Assembly (NCBI GenBank): GCA_001767525.1
Contig: MELF01000020.1
Location: forward strand, 75,417-139,416
Source: Acidobacteria bacterium RIFCSPLOWO2_12_FULL_68_19
GTDB taxonomy: Bacteria; Acidobacteriota; Vicinamibacteria; Vicinamibacterales; UBA2999
Direction of reading: 5' to 3'
Length of the DNA stretch: 64,000 bases
The first letter of the stretch is position 1; each line of letters starts with the position of its first letter. This document shows positions 18,490 through 26,139 of this stretch, piece by piece. The position numbers and the translations under genes were made by a program. Under the pieces are notes generated by a model. The model did no database searches, was not told the origin of the DNA, and was given only the letters and a program-made list of their open reading frames with translations.

Positions 18490-19583
18490 GCCAGGTCCCC
18501 CGGCGCCGGGATGCGCACGCGCTCGGTCGCCGGTTCGCCTACCCGGTTCTTCAGCCGGACCAGCGCGAAGAGCAGCACGCTGAGGAGGATGAACCCGAGA
18601 TAGGCCTGCTCCAGCGGGAGCCGCCGGTGCAGCGCCGCGCTGACCACGCCGTACGCCATCTCGACGTGAATCCAGTAGACGAAGAGCGACGAGCGGCCGA
18701 ACTCGCACAGCCAGGATCGGCCACCGAGGCCGTTCCACCCGTAGGCGAGCGGCACGAGCGCCATCACCACGCCGAGGCGGACGAAGAAGAAGGTGGGAGA
18801 GCTGGTCCAGAAGTCCGTCTCGGCATAGATCGGCGGCAGATACGATGCGGCGTACCCGCCGAGCGCCACGACAGGGCCGAGGATGGCCAGCCCGAGGTTG
18901 ACGAGCCGCTCCTGACGCTCGGTCCTGGCGCCATCGAGCCACAGGCCGGCGGCGGCGCCCGCCAACACGAACCCGGCCCACGGAAACAGCGTGAAAGCCG
19001 TGGCCGTCGCCGGGCGGAGGTACCGCTCCAGTGGATCCGGCAGCAGAGACAGCAGCGTGGAAGCGCGAATGAGCGGCGTCACCACGGCGGCGGCGACCCC
19101 CGCCCCGCAAAGCAGCGCCATGCGCCACGCCCGACGGCGCGAGATCCCCCAGAGAAGCGCCGTAGCGAGCATCGACACGCCCATCACGTTGAGGATGTCG
19201 ACCTTCAGCAGCGTCCTCGGCGGTCCGCCGCTCACCACCAACGACTGCAGCCGGAACAGGAACGCCAGGCCGAAGATCTCCCAGCCGCGCCGGCGCGCCC
19301 GGCTCGTCGCTTCCCGCTCTGAGCCGCCGCGCCGCAGGCGCACGCCCGCCGAGAGCGCCATCGCCACGCCGGCCAGAAAGAGGAAGACCGGCGCGCCGGC
19401 CAGCCCGCCGACGAACCAAATCCAGTGATAGGCGGCGCGGCTCCGATCGAGGTCGAGCGTCCACGCGTCGATCACGTGTCCCTCGATCATGACGAGGACG
19501 CCTACCCCACGCAGCCAGTCGAGATACCCCTTCCGAGGCGCGGAGGGAGCGTCGGCCGTCAGAGGCGGTGTGGCATCGGCCAT
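18471..19583 (-). CDS. multi-pass membrane acyltransferase-like protein (DUF1624/heparan N-acetyltransferase type)
   Basis: A 370-residue inner-membrane protein with about ten hydrophobic segments. KGYLDWLRGVGVLVMIEGHVIDAW near residue 18 matches the start of the acyltransferase-3/DUF1624/HGSNAT group, including the conserved Asp, Arg and His. FGRSSLFVYWIHVEMAYG near residue 293 is the matching late motif. It probably transfers an acyl group to an envelope sugar or lipid; substrate unknown. It overlaps the DUF5916 gene tail to tail and lies 20 bases upstream of the FTR1 gene stop on the same strand. Confidence 0.8.
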   Translation of the reverse strand: MADATPPLTADAPSAPRKGYLDWLRGVGVLVMIEGHVIDAWTLDLDRSRAAYHWIWFVGGLAGAPVFLFLAGVAMALSAGVRLRRGGSEREATSRARRRGWEIFGLAFLFRLQSLVVSGGPPRTLLKVDILNVMGVSMLATALLWGISRRRAWRMALLCGAGVAAAVVTPLIRASTLLSLLPDPLERYLRPATATAFTLFPWAGFVLAGAAAGLWLDGARTERQERLVNLGLAILGPVVALGGYAASYLPPIYAETDFWTSSPTFFFVRLGVVMALVPLAYGWNGLGGRSWLCEFGRSSLFVYWIHVEMAYGVVSAALHRRLPLEQAYLGFILLSVLLFALVRLKNRVGEPATERVRIPAPGDLAQKAIR

Positions 19584-19603
19584 GAGGCCGCAGTGACGCT
19601 TCG

Positions 19604-20380
19604 TCAGCGGGCTGTCTGCACCGCCGGCGTCGTCTTCTTCCCGCCGCGAAGCCCGGCGACGAGCAGCCAGCCTACGGGCAGCAGCACGAGCATGTAGGTG
19701 AGGTACTGACCGTATCGTCCTTCCGGCCCGTAGGGCTCGGTCGCCCAGTGGAGCGGCTCGCTATAGGGGAAGATATTCGCCTCCGTCAGTTCGTGGAAGC
19801 CGTAGATGAGTAGCTGCACCACGAACACCGCCAGGAAGACGGCGGTGACCTGGAAGAAGAGCGCCAGGTTCACGCGGTGCCCGTACCGCGACCACAGCCA
19901 CGCGACAGCGGCGGCGCAGAGGGTTCCAGCCGCGGCGCCGCCGAACACGTCGGCGGCACGCACCTGGAAGAGGAGCGTCCCCATCAACATCGCGGTCTCC
20001 ATCCCTTCGCGCGTGATCATGAGCAGCGTGAAGAGAAAGACCCCGGCAAAGGCTTTCGCGCCTGTCTTGAGCGCGGACTCCTCGAGCCGCGCCTCGATCT
20101 CGTGCTTCATGCGGCGGGCGTGGCGCCACATGTGCACGATGAGCGATGTCACGAGCACCGCGGCCGCCACCGCCAGCACCCCCTCCCAGAGCGCCTGGTT
20201 GGACGCCTGCTGCAGCAGCACGCCGGCGGCGATGCTCAGGACCACCGAGACGCCGATGCCCCAATGGACGGCCGGGACGAGTTGATACCTGCCGCTCTTG
20301 CGAAGGTACGCCAGGCTGATCGCGACGATGAGAAACGCCTCGAGCCCTTCACGAAGCGTGATCACGTACGCCTGAAACAT
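19604..20380 (-). CDS. FTR1 family iron permease
   Basis: Inner-membrane high-affinity iron transporter of the EfeU/FTR1 family, 258 residues. The two REGxE iron-handling motifs are present: REGLEAFL at residue 10 and REGMETAML near residue 129, each in a hydrophobic helix. Seven membrane segments can be drawn. No EfeO or EfeB partner lies nearby, so it may work with an unlinked ferroxidase. A GAGGT-type ribosome site lies just before the ATG. The upstream region holds a Fur-like sequence, so iron repression is likely. Confidence 0.92.
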   Translation of the reverse strand: MFQAYVITLREGLEAFLIVAISLAYLRKSGRYQLVPAVHWGIGVSVVLSIAAGVLLQQASNQALWEGVLAVAAAVLVTSLIVHMWRHARRMKHEIEARLEESALKTGAKAFAGVFLFTLLMITREGMETAMLMGTLLFQVRAADVFGGAAAGTLCAAAVAWLWSRYGHRVNLALFFQVTAVFLAVFVVQLLIYGFHELTEANIFPYSEPLHWATEPYGPEGRYGQYLTYMLVLLPVGWLLVAGLRGGKKTTPAVQTAR

Positions 20381-20390
20381 GGGAGACCTC

Positions 20391-20409
20391 GAAAATGAGA
20401 ATGAGTCGC
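20391..20409 (-). promoter_or_regulatory. Fur box candidate of FTR1 gene
   Basis: GAAAATGAGAATGAGTCGC (plus-strand reading) matches 12 of the first 16 positions of the classical GATAATGATAATCATTATC Fur box. It lies 10 bases upstream of the start and downstream of a GATAAT -10-like hexamer on the minus strand. Confidence 0.55.
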
Positions 20410-20596
20410 AGTACCAACATTATCAAGATCGAGGGGTCTGGGGGAAGAGGGAAAAGACGCCAGAAGCCGAGGGACCGGAAGGCGAACAAACGCCAAAAGA
20501 ACGAGAGGGGTCTCAGGAGAGCGGGGGAACAGGGGGGCGAACCCGCGACCCCCTGACCCCGAACCCTGACAGCTCGTCCCTATCTCATGCTTCGGC

Positions 20597-21145
20597 TCAC
20601 TTGATCGGCACCGTCCAGAGGTAGATCGTGCGGCCGTTCACGTTCTGGGTTTCCTGCGGCTTGATGTCCCCCATGTCGAAGGCGTGCGACACGACCCTCG
20701 TCCCGGGCTTCAGCTCGGCGTTGAGCTTCGGCAGCAGCTTCAGGTTGAGCGATGGCAGGAGGTACAGCGTCACGACGGTGGCCTCGCTGATATTGGTCGT
20801 GAACAGGTCCTGATTCAGGAACCGCACGCGGTCGCCGACGCCGGCGGCCTTCAGGTTCTCCATCGCTTCCTTGATGCGCTGCGGATCGATATCGATCCCG
20901 ACACCCCGGGCGCCGTAGGTTCGGGCCGCCGTAATCGGCGTCCGCCCGTCGCCGGAGCCAAGGTCGTAGACCACGTCGTTCTTGGTGACCTTCGCGAGCT
21001 TCAGCATCGCGTCGACCACCTCCTGGGGCGTCGGAACGAAGATGACGTCAGGCGAACGGAGCGGCGCCGGCGCGGTCTGCGCCAGCGCGGGGGCGGTCAG
21101 GCCCGCAACGATGGCGAGTGACAGGACACAAGTGCGTAGTTTCAT
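20597..21145 (-). CDS. exported class I SAM-dependent methyltransferase-like protein
   Basis: A 182-residue protein with a clear signal peptide (MKLRTCVLSLAIVAGLTAPALAQ) followed by a short class I methyltransferase fold. Motif I is VVYDLGSGDGRTPITAA near residue 59, and the acidic loop GIDIDPQRIKEA is near residue 83. RFLNQDLFTTNI and VTLYLLPSLNLKLLPKL follow. The substrate is unknown; similar folds occur in DOT1-like and N6-adenine enzymes. SAM is not expected in the periplasm, so either the leader is a membrane anchor facing inward or the domain is repurposed. GGGAGG precedes the ATG. Confidence 0.85.
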   Translation of the reverse strand: MKLRTCVLSLAIVAGLTAPALAQTAPAPLRSPDVIFVPTPQEVVDAMLKLAKVTKNDVVYDLGSGDGRTPITAARTYGARGVGIDIDPQRIKEAMENLKAAGVGDRVRFLNQDLFTTNISEATVVTLYLLPSLNLKLLPKLNAELKPGTRVVSHAFDMGDIKPQETQNVNGRTIYLWTVPIK

Positions 21146-21285
21146 GAGCCTCCCTCACAATAGGTGGGTTCGCGGATTATACAAGGCCTCGGGCCCGAGG
21201 CCCCAGGTCCGGCTCAGGGTCGATCCTGCACAGCCACTACCTCGAGACGAACCGGCCGCTCCTTCCCTGAACTCCGGCCCGGGCC

Positions 21286-21291
21286 TATGAT
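21286..21291 (+). promoter_or_regulatory. -10 element, probable leaderless start of mini-lipoprotein ORF
   Basis: TATGAT ends 6 bases before the ATG at 21298, the same geometry as several larger genes in the window. Confidence 0.4.
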
Positions 21292-21297
21292 CCGGGC

Positions 21298-21378
21298 ATG
21301 AGCACCTCGCGACTGGTTGCTGCCTCGGCTCTCGCGGCGCTGACCGCGGCCGGGTGTCGGAGCGACGTCGGTTGGTAG
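21298..21378 (+). CDS. 26-residue lipoprotein-signal ORF, mini-lipoprotein or truncated gene
   Basis: Encodes MSTSRLVAASALAALTAAGC then RSDVGW and a TAG. This is a complete bacterial lipoprotein signal with the lipobox LTAAGC at residues 15-20 and only six residues after the Cys. A well-placed -10 lies just upstream. It could be the stub of a lipoprotein gene interrupted by an early stop, or an entericidin-like small lipoprotein. No homologous continuation is visible in the 30 bases before mgtC. Confidence 0.45.
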   Translation: MSTSRLVAASALAALTAAGCRSDVGW

Positions 21379-21408
21379 GGCGAGTCGGATGAAGGGGACT
21401 GCCAGACC

Positions 21409-21909
21409 ATGAACGATCTGCCGCTCATCGAAACCTGGGAGCAACTGGCTGCGGTGCTGCCGCCGTTTCTCGTGCGCTGCGGTACGGCCGCCCTGTGCGG
21501 CGCGATGATCGGCCTCGAGCGGGAGTTGAAGCGCAAACCGGCCGGGTTCAGGACCAACATCCTGATTTGCGTCGGTGCGGCGATCTACATGTCGGTGGGA
21601 CTGCTCGTCGTGAACGCCGGAGGGCAGCCGGGCGACCCGGCGCGCATCGCCGCGCAGGTCGTCACCGGCATCGGCTTCCTCGGAGCAGGCTCGATCATCC
21701 AGGCCGGCGGCGCCGTCATAGGCCTCACCACCGCCGCCACCATCTGGGTCGTCGCAGGCATCGGGCTGGTGGCGGGCGCCGGGTTCCCGCTCCTGGCGGT
21801 CTGCGCGTCGCTGCTGGTGCTGCTGACGCTCGTCGTGCTCGGGCGCTTCGAGAAGCGGGTGCTCGAATCCGACGCGGGCTACCGCGATCCCACGCCAAAG
21901 ACCCACTGA
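21409..21909 (+). CDS. MgtC/SapB family membrane protein
   Basis: A 166-residue inner-membrane protein with about four helices. RCGTAALCGAMIGLERELKRKPAGFRTN near residue 25 is the MgtC/SapB signature with its conserved Arg, Glu and Lys. VVTGIGFLGAGSII near residue 84 and GLTTAATIWVVAGIGLVAGAG near residue 104 follow. MgtC proteins affect magnesium limitation survival and ATP synthase activity in pathogens; the role here is unknown. The C-terminal regulatory domain of Salmonella MgtC is absent. Its end overlaps the HTH gene on the other strand. Confidence 0.9.
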   Translation: MNDLPLIETWEQLAAVLPPFLVRCGTAALCGAMIGLERELKRKPAGFRTNILICVGAAIYMSVGLLVVNAGGQPGDPARIAAQVVTGIGFLGAGSIIQAGGAVIGLTTAATIWVVAGIGLVAGAGFPLLAVCASLLVLLTLVVLGRFEKRVLESDAGYRDPTPKTH

Positions 21910-22367
21910 AGCGGCCGCAGCGCCGCGCGCACCGGCGGCGCCGCCTCGGGATGCACGGCGCCGCGCCGCCGCCGGTCGGCTTCCCGGGCCTCTTCCCGAT
22001 ACTCCGACCGCTGCCCGACGATGGCCGCAATCTCGCGCAGCGCCTCGCGTGCGCGGCGATCCCCGTGAGGAAAGAGCCGGCAGAATTCGTCGAGCGTGTC
22101 GTCCGCATCGAGTCCGACCAGTACGGCATAGCTCCGTACCCACGCACGCGCGAAGAGCCCGCGTGGCCATCGCGAGAGGTCTCCACTCTCGAGCTCCTCG
22201 AGCCGTTCGCGCCGGATTCGCGTGACCGTGGCAATCTCCGAGAGCGGCAGACGATGCCGCTCCCGGTGCAGACGAAGACGGAATGCAAAGAGCGCCTGGG
22301 CCGATTTCGGGCGCTCGTCGGTTCGGGCGGGGAACGGTCTGAGGCTTGACGCCCCTAGATATCCCAC
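21879..22367 (-). CDS. RodZ-like helix-turn-helix protein, second of a tandem pair
   Basis: A 162-residue protein starting at GTG 22367 whose central part matches its upstream neighbour closely: FRLRLHRERHRLPLSEIAT, RWPRGLFARAWVRSYAVL and VGLDADDTLDEFCRLFPHGD. This is the HTH_25/RodZ N-terminal domain, where the second block replaces the usual FIRGYLRSYA. No transmembrane segment follows, so it is not a complete RodZ. The first 20 residues are unlike the neighbour and may be upstream of the true start. It lies 18 bases after the first copy. Confidence 0.7.
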   Translation of the reverse strand: MGYLGASSLRPFPARTDERPKSAQALFAFRLRLHRERHRLPLSEIATVTRIRRERLEELESGDLSRWPRGLFARAWVRSYAVLVGLDADDTLDEFCRLFPHGDRRAREALREIAAIVGQRSEYREEAREADRRRRGAVHPEAAPPVRAALRPLQWVFGVGSR

Positions 22368-22385
22368 GTCAGCTCACAGTCTACG

Positions 22386-22928
22386 CTATTTGTAGCGTAC
22401 GCTCAAGGAAATGGCACGGGGCGTCCGCTTCACCCGCACCGGCGACGGCTTCAGCGTCCAGCGCAGCCAGAGCGCCTGCAGGGAACGGGTCAGCGGAACG
22501 TGCCACGCCGGCGGCCGCAGCATATTGATCCTGGCCCCTACCGTGCACGCGTGCGCAGCGGGGCACCCGCGTACCGGCGTGCCGCGCCGTCGATCCGCGG
22601 CGCCGCTGAACTCGTCACGATACTCCGACGGGTGCGCGACGATGGCCGCCACCGCCTGCAGCGTGCGGCCCGCCCGGCGATCGCCTTGCGGAAACAGACG
22701 GCAGAACTCGTCGACGGTATCCATCGGGTCGAGCCCGACCAGGCTGGCGTAGGCGCGCACCCACGCGCGGGCGTACACGCCGCGCGGCCACCGGTCGAGA
22801 TCATTGCGCTCGAACGCCTCGAACAGCTCGCGCTTGACCGACGTCGCCCGGGCGATCTCGTCGAGGGCGATCGTGTTGCGTTCGCGGTGGCGGCGAAGCC
22901 GGGTGACGAAAATGTCTTGCTGGGTCAT
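22386..22928 (-). CDS. RodZ-like helix-turn-helix protein, first of a tandem pair
   Basis: A 180-residue protein: VTRLRRHRERNTIALDEIAR near residue 8 is the helix-turn-helix. RWPRGVYARAWVRAYASL and VGLDPMDTVDEFCRLFPQGD match the copy at 21879-22367, with about two thirds of the residues identical over the shared 80. The C-terminal third is basic with Trp and Cys residues and has no clear membrane helix. A cytoplasmic DNA-binding or scaffold role is inference. It arose by tandem duplication or is the template of one. Confidence 0.75.
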   Translation of the reverse strand: MTQQDIFVTRLRRHRERNTIALDEIARATSVKRELFEAFERNDLDRWPRGVYARAWVRAYASLVGLDPMDTVDEFCRLFPQGDRRAGRTLQAVAAIVAHPSEYRDEFSGAADRRRGTPVRGCPAAHACTVGARINMLRPPAWHVPLTRSLQALWLRWTLKPSPVRVKRTPRAISLSVRYK

Positions 22929-22988
22929 CCTTGAGTCTCCAGTCCCCAGGGAAGCCCAGCAATTTCCGCGCCTCAGCGTCCTCGCTGG

Positions 22989-23015
22989 TCAGGTGGGCGC
23001 TTCGCCTTCACCTGA
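22989..23015. terminator. bulged hairpin downstream of hemQ
   Basis: TCAGGTG-GGCG, a CTT loop, CGCC-TT-CACCTGA: an 11-bp stem with a 2-base bulge. It lies 106 bases beyond the hemQ stop and 61 bases upstream of the HTH gene on the same strand, so it may terminate hemQ or lie in the HTH leader. I see no gene in 22929-23120. Confidence 0.4.
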
Positions 23016-23120
23016 CAGCACTTAGCGCCACAGCACACATCTGTAATCGGGGGTCTGTGTTCGAATTCACCCGCGCACACCGTGGCGGAGGTTCCATATT
23101 CGACACTGGACGCGCCGGAT

Positions 23121-23939
23121 TCAGGTCAGGGCGGGCACACCGCCATTCACAAATGTCGGGAGATCAGAGGCGCTGAACTGCAGGCCGGTGTAGAAGGGCC
23201 CGAATTCCGCGAACTTCGCGCTCGCTTCGTCGAAGCGCATTTCGTAGATCAGCTTCTTGAAGATGAGCGGATCCTCGGCGAAGAGATCGACGCCCCACTC
23301 CCAGTCGTCGAAGCCAATCGAGCCCGAGATCACCTGCGTGACCGTGCCCGCGTAGTGGCGGCCGATCGTGCCGTGCTCGCGCATCATCGCCGCGCGCCGC
23401 TCGAACGCCTCGGCGTACCAGTTGAGCGATTCGCCGCGACGCTTGTTCATCGGATAGAAGCAGACGTACCGCCCGCGGGGCATGTCGAGGAACAGCCGGC
23501 CCATGACGCGTTGCCGCTGGCTCTCCATTTCCTCGTCGAACGCCCGTTCGAACTCGGCGCTCCCCGGCGTGAGCTTCGCGCCAAGCTGTTGGTGAATCTT
23601 GGCGGTCATCTCGTACATGCCGAGCTCGACGACCGACACGTACGACGTGGTGGCCTCGAGCGCGTCGTGCAGCTCCGTCTGCGCGAGCGCCAGTTGGGTT
23701 CGCGCCAGCTCGTCGAAGCTGCGGCGGAAGCAGATCACCATCAGGTCCGCCTTGTGTCCCAGCACCTGCACGAGGGCCGTCGACCCGGCATCTGGCACCG
23801 CCAGCGCCCGCGCCGCGCCGGCCGCCAGGCGCTCGCGCTCGGCGGCGGACCGACCGCGCAGACGCTCCCACCGCACGCGGTACATCAGGTGCAGGATGGC
23901 CCACCCCTCGAGCGTCTCGGGAACGAACGGGTTGTGCAT
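23121..23939 (-). CDS. hemQ: coproheme decarboxylase (chlorite dismutase family)
   Basis: Final enzyme of the coproporphyrin-dependent heme pathway, oxidising two propionates of coproheme with peroxide. The 272-residue protein has FYPMNKRRGESLNWY with the catalytic Tyr and Met of the YPM motif (Y162, M164). REHGTIGRHYAGTV contains the proximal His (H189). GSIGFDDWEWGVDLFAEDPL and IYEMRFDEASAKFAEFGPFY complete the monoderm/actinobacterial-type pattern. A TAAGAT -10 ends 7 bases before the ATG. It lies downstream of lysC-cobB but has this private promoter. Confidence 0.93.
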   Translation of the reverse strand: MHNPFVPETLEGWAILHLMYRVRWERLRGRSAAERERLAAGAARALAVPDAGSTALVQVLGHKADLMVICFRRSFDELARTQLALAQTELHDALEATTSYVSVVELGMYEMTAKIHQQLGAKLTPGSAEFERAFDEEMESQRQRVMGRLFLDMPRGRYVCFYPMNKRRGESLNWYAEAFERRAAMMREHGTIGRHYAGTVTQVISGSIGFDDWEWGVDLFAEDPLIFKKLIYEMRFDEASAKFAEFGPFYTGLQFSASDLPTFVNGGVPALT

Positions 23940-23946
23940 GGGCGGA

Positions 23947-23952
23947 ATCTTA
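23947..23952 (-). promoter_or_regulatory. -10 element, probable leaderless start of hemQ
   Basis: TAAGAT on the minus strand ends 7 bases before the hemQ ATG. Confidence 0.5.
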
Positions 23953-23995
23953 GATCACCCGGCAGGAGCCGGTGGGCAATGGACAGGGGCTGGCG

Positions 23996-24736
23996 CTACA
24001 GGAGCTCGGCCACGCGTGGCAGGAGGACCTCCGCGCCGCCGCGCACGGTGAGATCGACGGTCCCGGACGCAGGTGTCTCCTCGAGGTTGATCTCCGCGGT
24101 GAACGCGCCCTGCCGGCGCGCCTCCTCTACGAGGCCGGCCGCCGGATAGACGACCGCGGACGTGCCGACCGTCAGGAAGAGGTCGCACGCGGTGGCCTCG
24201 ATCGCCGCACGCAGGTTCCCGCCGCCCAGCGCTTCGCCGAACCAGACGACGGCGGGACGGGCCAGGCCGCCGCAGTGCGGGCAGCGGGGCGGCAACTCGC
24301 CGAGCGGCACGCGCTCGTCGCGCCAGCCAGGAGCGCCCTTCGCGCAGCCGTCCCAGCACGAGAGCTCCCAGATCGATCCATGAATCCTGGTCAGATTCCG
24401 CGTGCCGGCGCCTACGTGCAGGTCGTCCACGTTCTGCGTCACGACTTGGCACTCCGGGAACGCCCGGGACCAGGCGGCGATGACCTCATGGGCCGCATTG
24501 GGCCGGCAGAGGGCGATCTTCTCGCGCCGCCAGGCGTACCACTCCCAGACAAGGCGCGGGTCGCGGCCGAATGCCTCCGGTGTGGCGAGGTCTTCCGGAC
24601 GATGCTGCCGCCACAGCCCGTCCTGGCCGCGAAACGTCGGCACGCCGCTCGCCGCCGACACACCGGCGCCGGTGAGAATCGTCAGGCGGCGGGCATTGCG
24701 GAGGCGGGTGGCGAGCGCCCTCAGGTCACTCGTCAC
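23996..24736 (-). CDS. cobB: Sir2-family NAD-dependent protein deacylase
   Basis: A 246-residue sirtuin removing acyl groups from lysines with NAD. LTGAGVSAASGVPTFRG near residue 21 and TQNVDDLH near residue 99 bind NAD; RIHG carries the catalytic His. Four Cys form the zinc site (SCWDGCAKG and PRCPHCGG). WYAWRR gives Y67 and R70 in the Y-x2-R pattern that marks class III sirtuins accepting succinyl and malonyl groups. The GTG start overlaps the lysC stop as GTGA, so it is coupled to aspartokinase. Confidence 0.92.
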   Translation of the reverse strand: MTSDLRALATRLRNARRLTILTGAGVSAASGVPTFRGQDGLWRQHRPEDLATPEAFGRDPRLVWEWYAWRREKIALCRPNAAHEVIAAWSRAFPECQVVTQNVDDLHVGAGTRNLTRIHGSIWELSCWDGCAKGAPGWRDERVPLGELPPRCPHCGGLARPAVVWFGEALGGGNLRAAIEATACDLFLTVGTSAVVYPAAGLVEEARRQGAFTAEINLEETPASGTVDLTVRGGAEVLLPRVAELL

Positions 24737-26139
24737 ACCTGCTCCAGGCGAAACGCCCGGTGAATCGCACGGACGGCGGCGGTCGCGTCGTCTTCGGTCA
24801 CGACGAGCGAGATATTGCGCTCGGACGATCCCTGGGAGATCGCGATGACGTTGATGCCTTCCCTGCCGAGCGCGCCGAACACCGTTGCCGCGATACCCGG
24901 CGTTCCCCGCATCCGGTCGCCGATGGCGGCGACGATCGCCACCTGCTGCTCCGCGGTGATCTCGTCGATGTTTCCGCGCATCAGCTCCACCTCGAGCGCC
25001 GAACGGAGCGCCGCCGCCACGCGCGGCGCCTCGGCGGCGCTCAGCACGAAGCAGATGTTGTTCTCGGAGGAGGCCTGCGAAATCATCAGCACGTTCGCCT
25101 GCTGTTCGGCGACGACGTCGAACGCCTTCGCCACGATCCCCGGAATCCCCTGCATGCCCGTGCCGTTGATCGCGACGAGAATCACGCCGCGAATCGAGGT
25201 CACCGCCTTGACGCCGCTCGCCGACGGATCGCCGTCGACGCTCACGCGCGTGCCCGGGTGCGCCGGGTTGAAGCTGTTCAGGATCCGCACCGGGATGCGC
25301 CGGCGGAACGCGGGCAGGATCGTCTTGTAGTGCAGGACCTTGGCCCCGTAGTAGGCGAGCTCGGACGCCTCGCTATAGGAGATGTCCGACAGCGTCCGCG
25401 CCTCAGAAACCTCCGCCGGGTTGGCCGTCATCACGCCGTCCACGTCGGTCCAGATCCACACCTCGTCTGCGTCGAGGGCGGCGCCGACGATCGAGGCCGA
25501 ATAATCCGATCCGCCTCGGCCGAGCGTCGTCGTGACCCCGTCGGCGGTGGCGCCGATGAAGCCGGTGACGACGGGGATCTCGCCGCGGGCGATCGCCGGC
25601 TTCAACCTGGCCGCGGTTTTCGCGCGGGTCTGGTCCATCAGCGGCTCGGCGCCGCCGAACTGATCGGTCGTGACGATGAGCTCGGTGGCATCCACGGCGG
25701 TGGAGGGGCGGCCGCGGGCCGCGATCGCCGCCGCCACGAGCGGCGCCGCCAGCATTTCGCCCATGCCGGAGATGGCGTCGAGCAGCCGCGGCGTCAGCTC
25801 GTGCACCATCGAGAGCCCGTAGCACAGCTTCTCGAACCGATCGAGGCGCTGGCGCAGGATGTCGAGCAGCTCGCCGTGGCGCGTGTCGTTGCCGGCGACG
25901 AGCGCGTCCGCCACCGCCTTGTGCCGATCGAAGAGATCCTGCCGCTGGCGTGGGTCCCACTGGCCGGTCGACGCCTGCCTGGCGGCGGCAATCAGGCCGT
26001 CGGTGACCTTGCTCATGGCGGAGGTGACGACGACGACCTGGTGGCCTTTGGCGGCCGTATCGGCCGCGAGCTGCGCGGCCTGGGCGATACGCTTGGCCGA
26101 CCCCACGGAGGTGCCGCCGAACTTCATGACGATGAGCAT
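24733..26139 (-). CDS. lysC: aspartokinase, monofunctional with two ACT domains
   Basis: Phosphorylates aspartate, opening lysine, threonine and methionine synthesis. The 468-residue protein starts MLIVMKFGGTSVGSAKRI at ATG 26139. Kinase motifs GFIGATADGVTTTLGRGGSD and DVDGVMTANP lie near residues 206 and 234. Two ACT domains follow: VLMISQASSENNICFVL near residue 343 and INVIAISQGSSERNISLVV near residue 435. The ACT arrangement implies feedback control by lysine and/or threonine. It is the first gene of lysC-cobB. No lysine riboswitch is visible upstream. Confidence 0.93.
   Translation of the reverse strand: MLIVMKFGGTSVGSAKRIAQAAQLAADTAAKGHQVVVVTSAMSKVTDGLIAAARQASTGQWDPRQRQDLFDRHKAVADALVAGNDTRHGELLDILRQRLDRFEKLCYGLSMVHELTPRLLDAISGMGEMLAAPLVAAAIAARGRPSTAVDATELIVTTDQFGGAEPLMDQTRAKTAARLKPAIARGEIPVVTGFIGATADGVTTTLGRGGSDYSASIVGAALDADEVWIWTDVDGVMTANPAEVSEARTLSDISYSEASELAYYGAKVLHYKTILPAFRRRIPVRILNSFNPAHPGTRVSVDGDPSASGVKAVTSIRGVILVAINGTGMQGIPGIVAKAFDVVAEQQANVLMISQASSENNICFVLSAAEAPRVAAALRSALEVELMRGNIDEITAEQQVAIVAAIGDRMRGTPGIAATVFGALGREGINVIAISQGSSERNISLVVTEDDATAAVRAIHRAFRLEQV

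Noticed and set aside
16228-19464. A 1078-codon open frame on the minus strand
   Set aside because: Antisense to the DUF5916 and acyltransferase genes; composition is that of a GC shadow and no domain is visible.
20381-20596. Small plus-strand ORF or RNA gene between FTR1 and methyltransferase genes
   Set aside because: Purine-rich low-complexity sequence without ribosome site, homologous motif or stable RNA fold by eye.
22989-23110. Possible tRNA suggested by GTTCGAATTC and a nearby hairpin
   Set aside because: The T-loop-like sequence has no 5-bp stem and no matching acceptor or anticodon arms.
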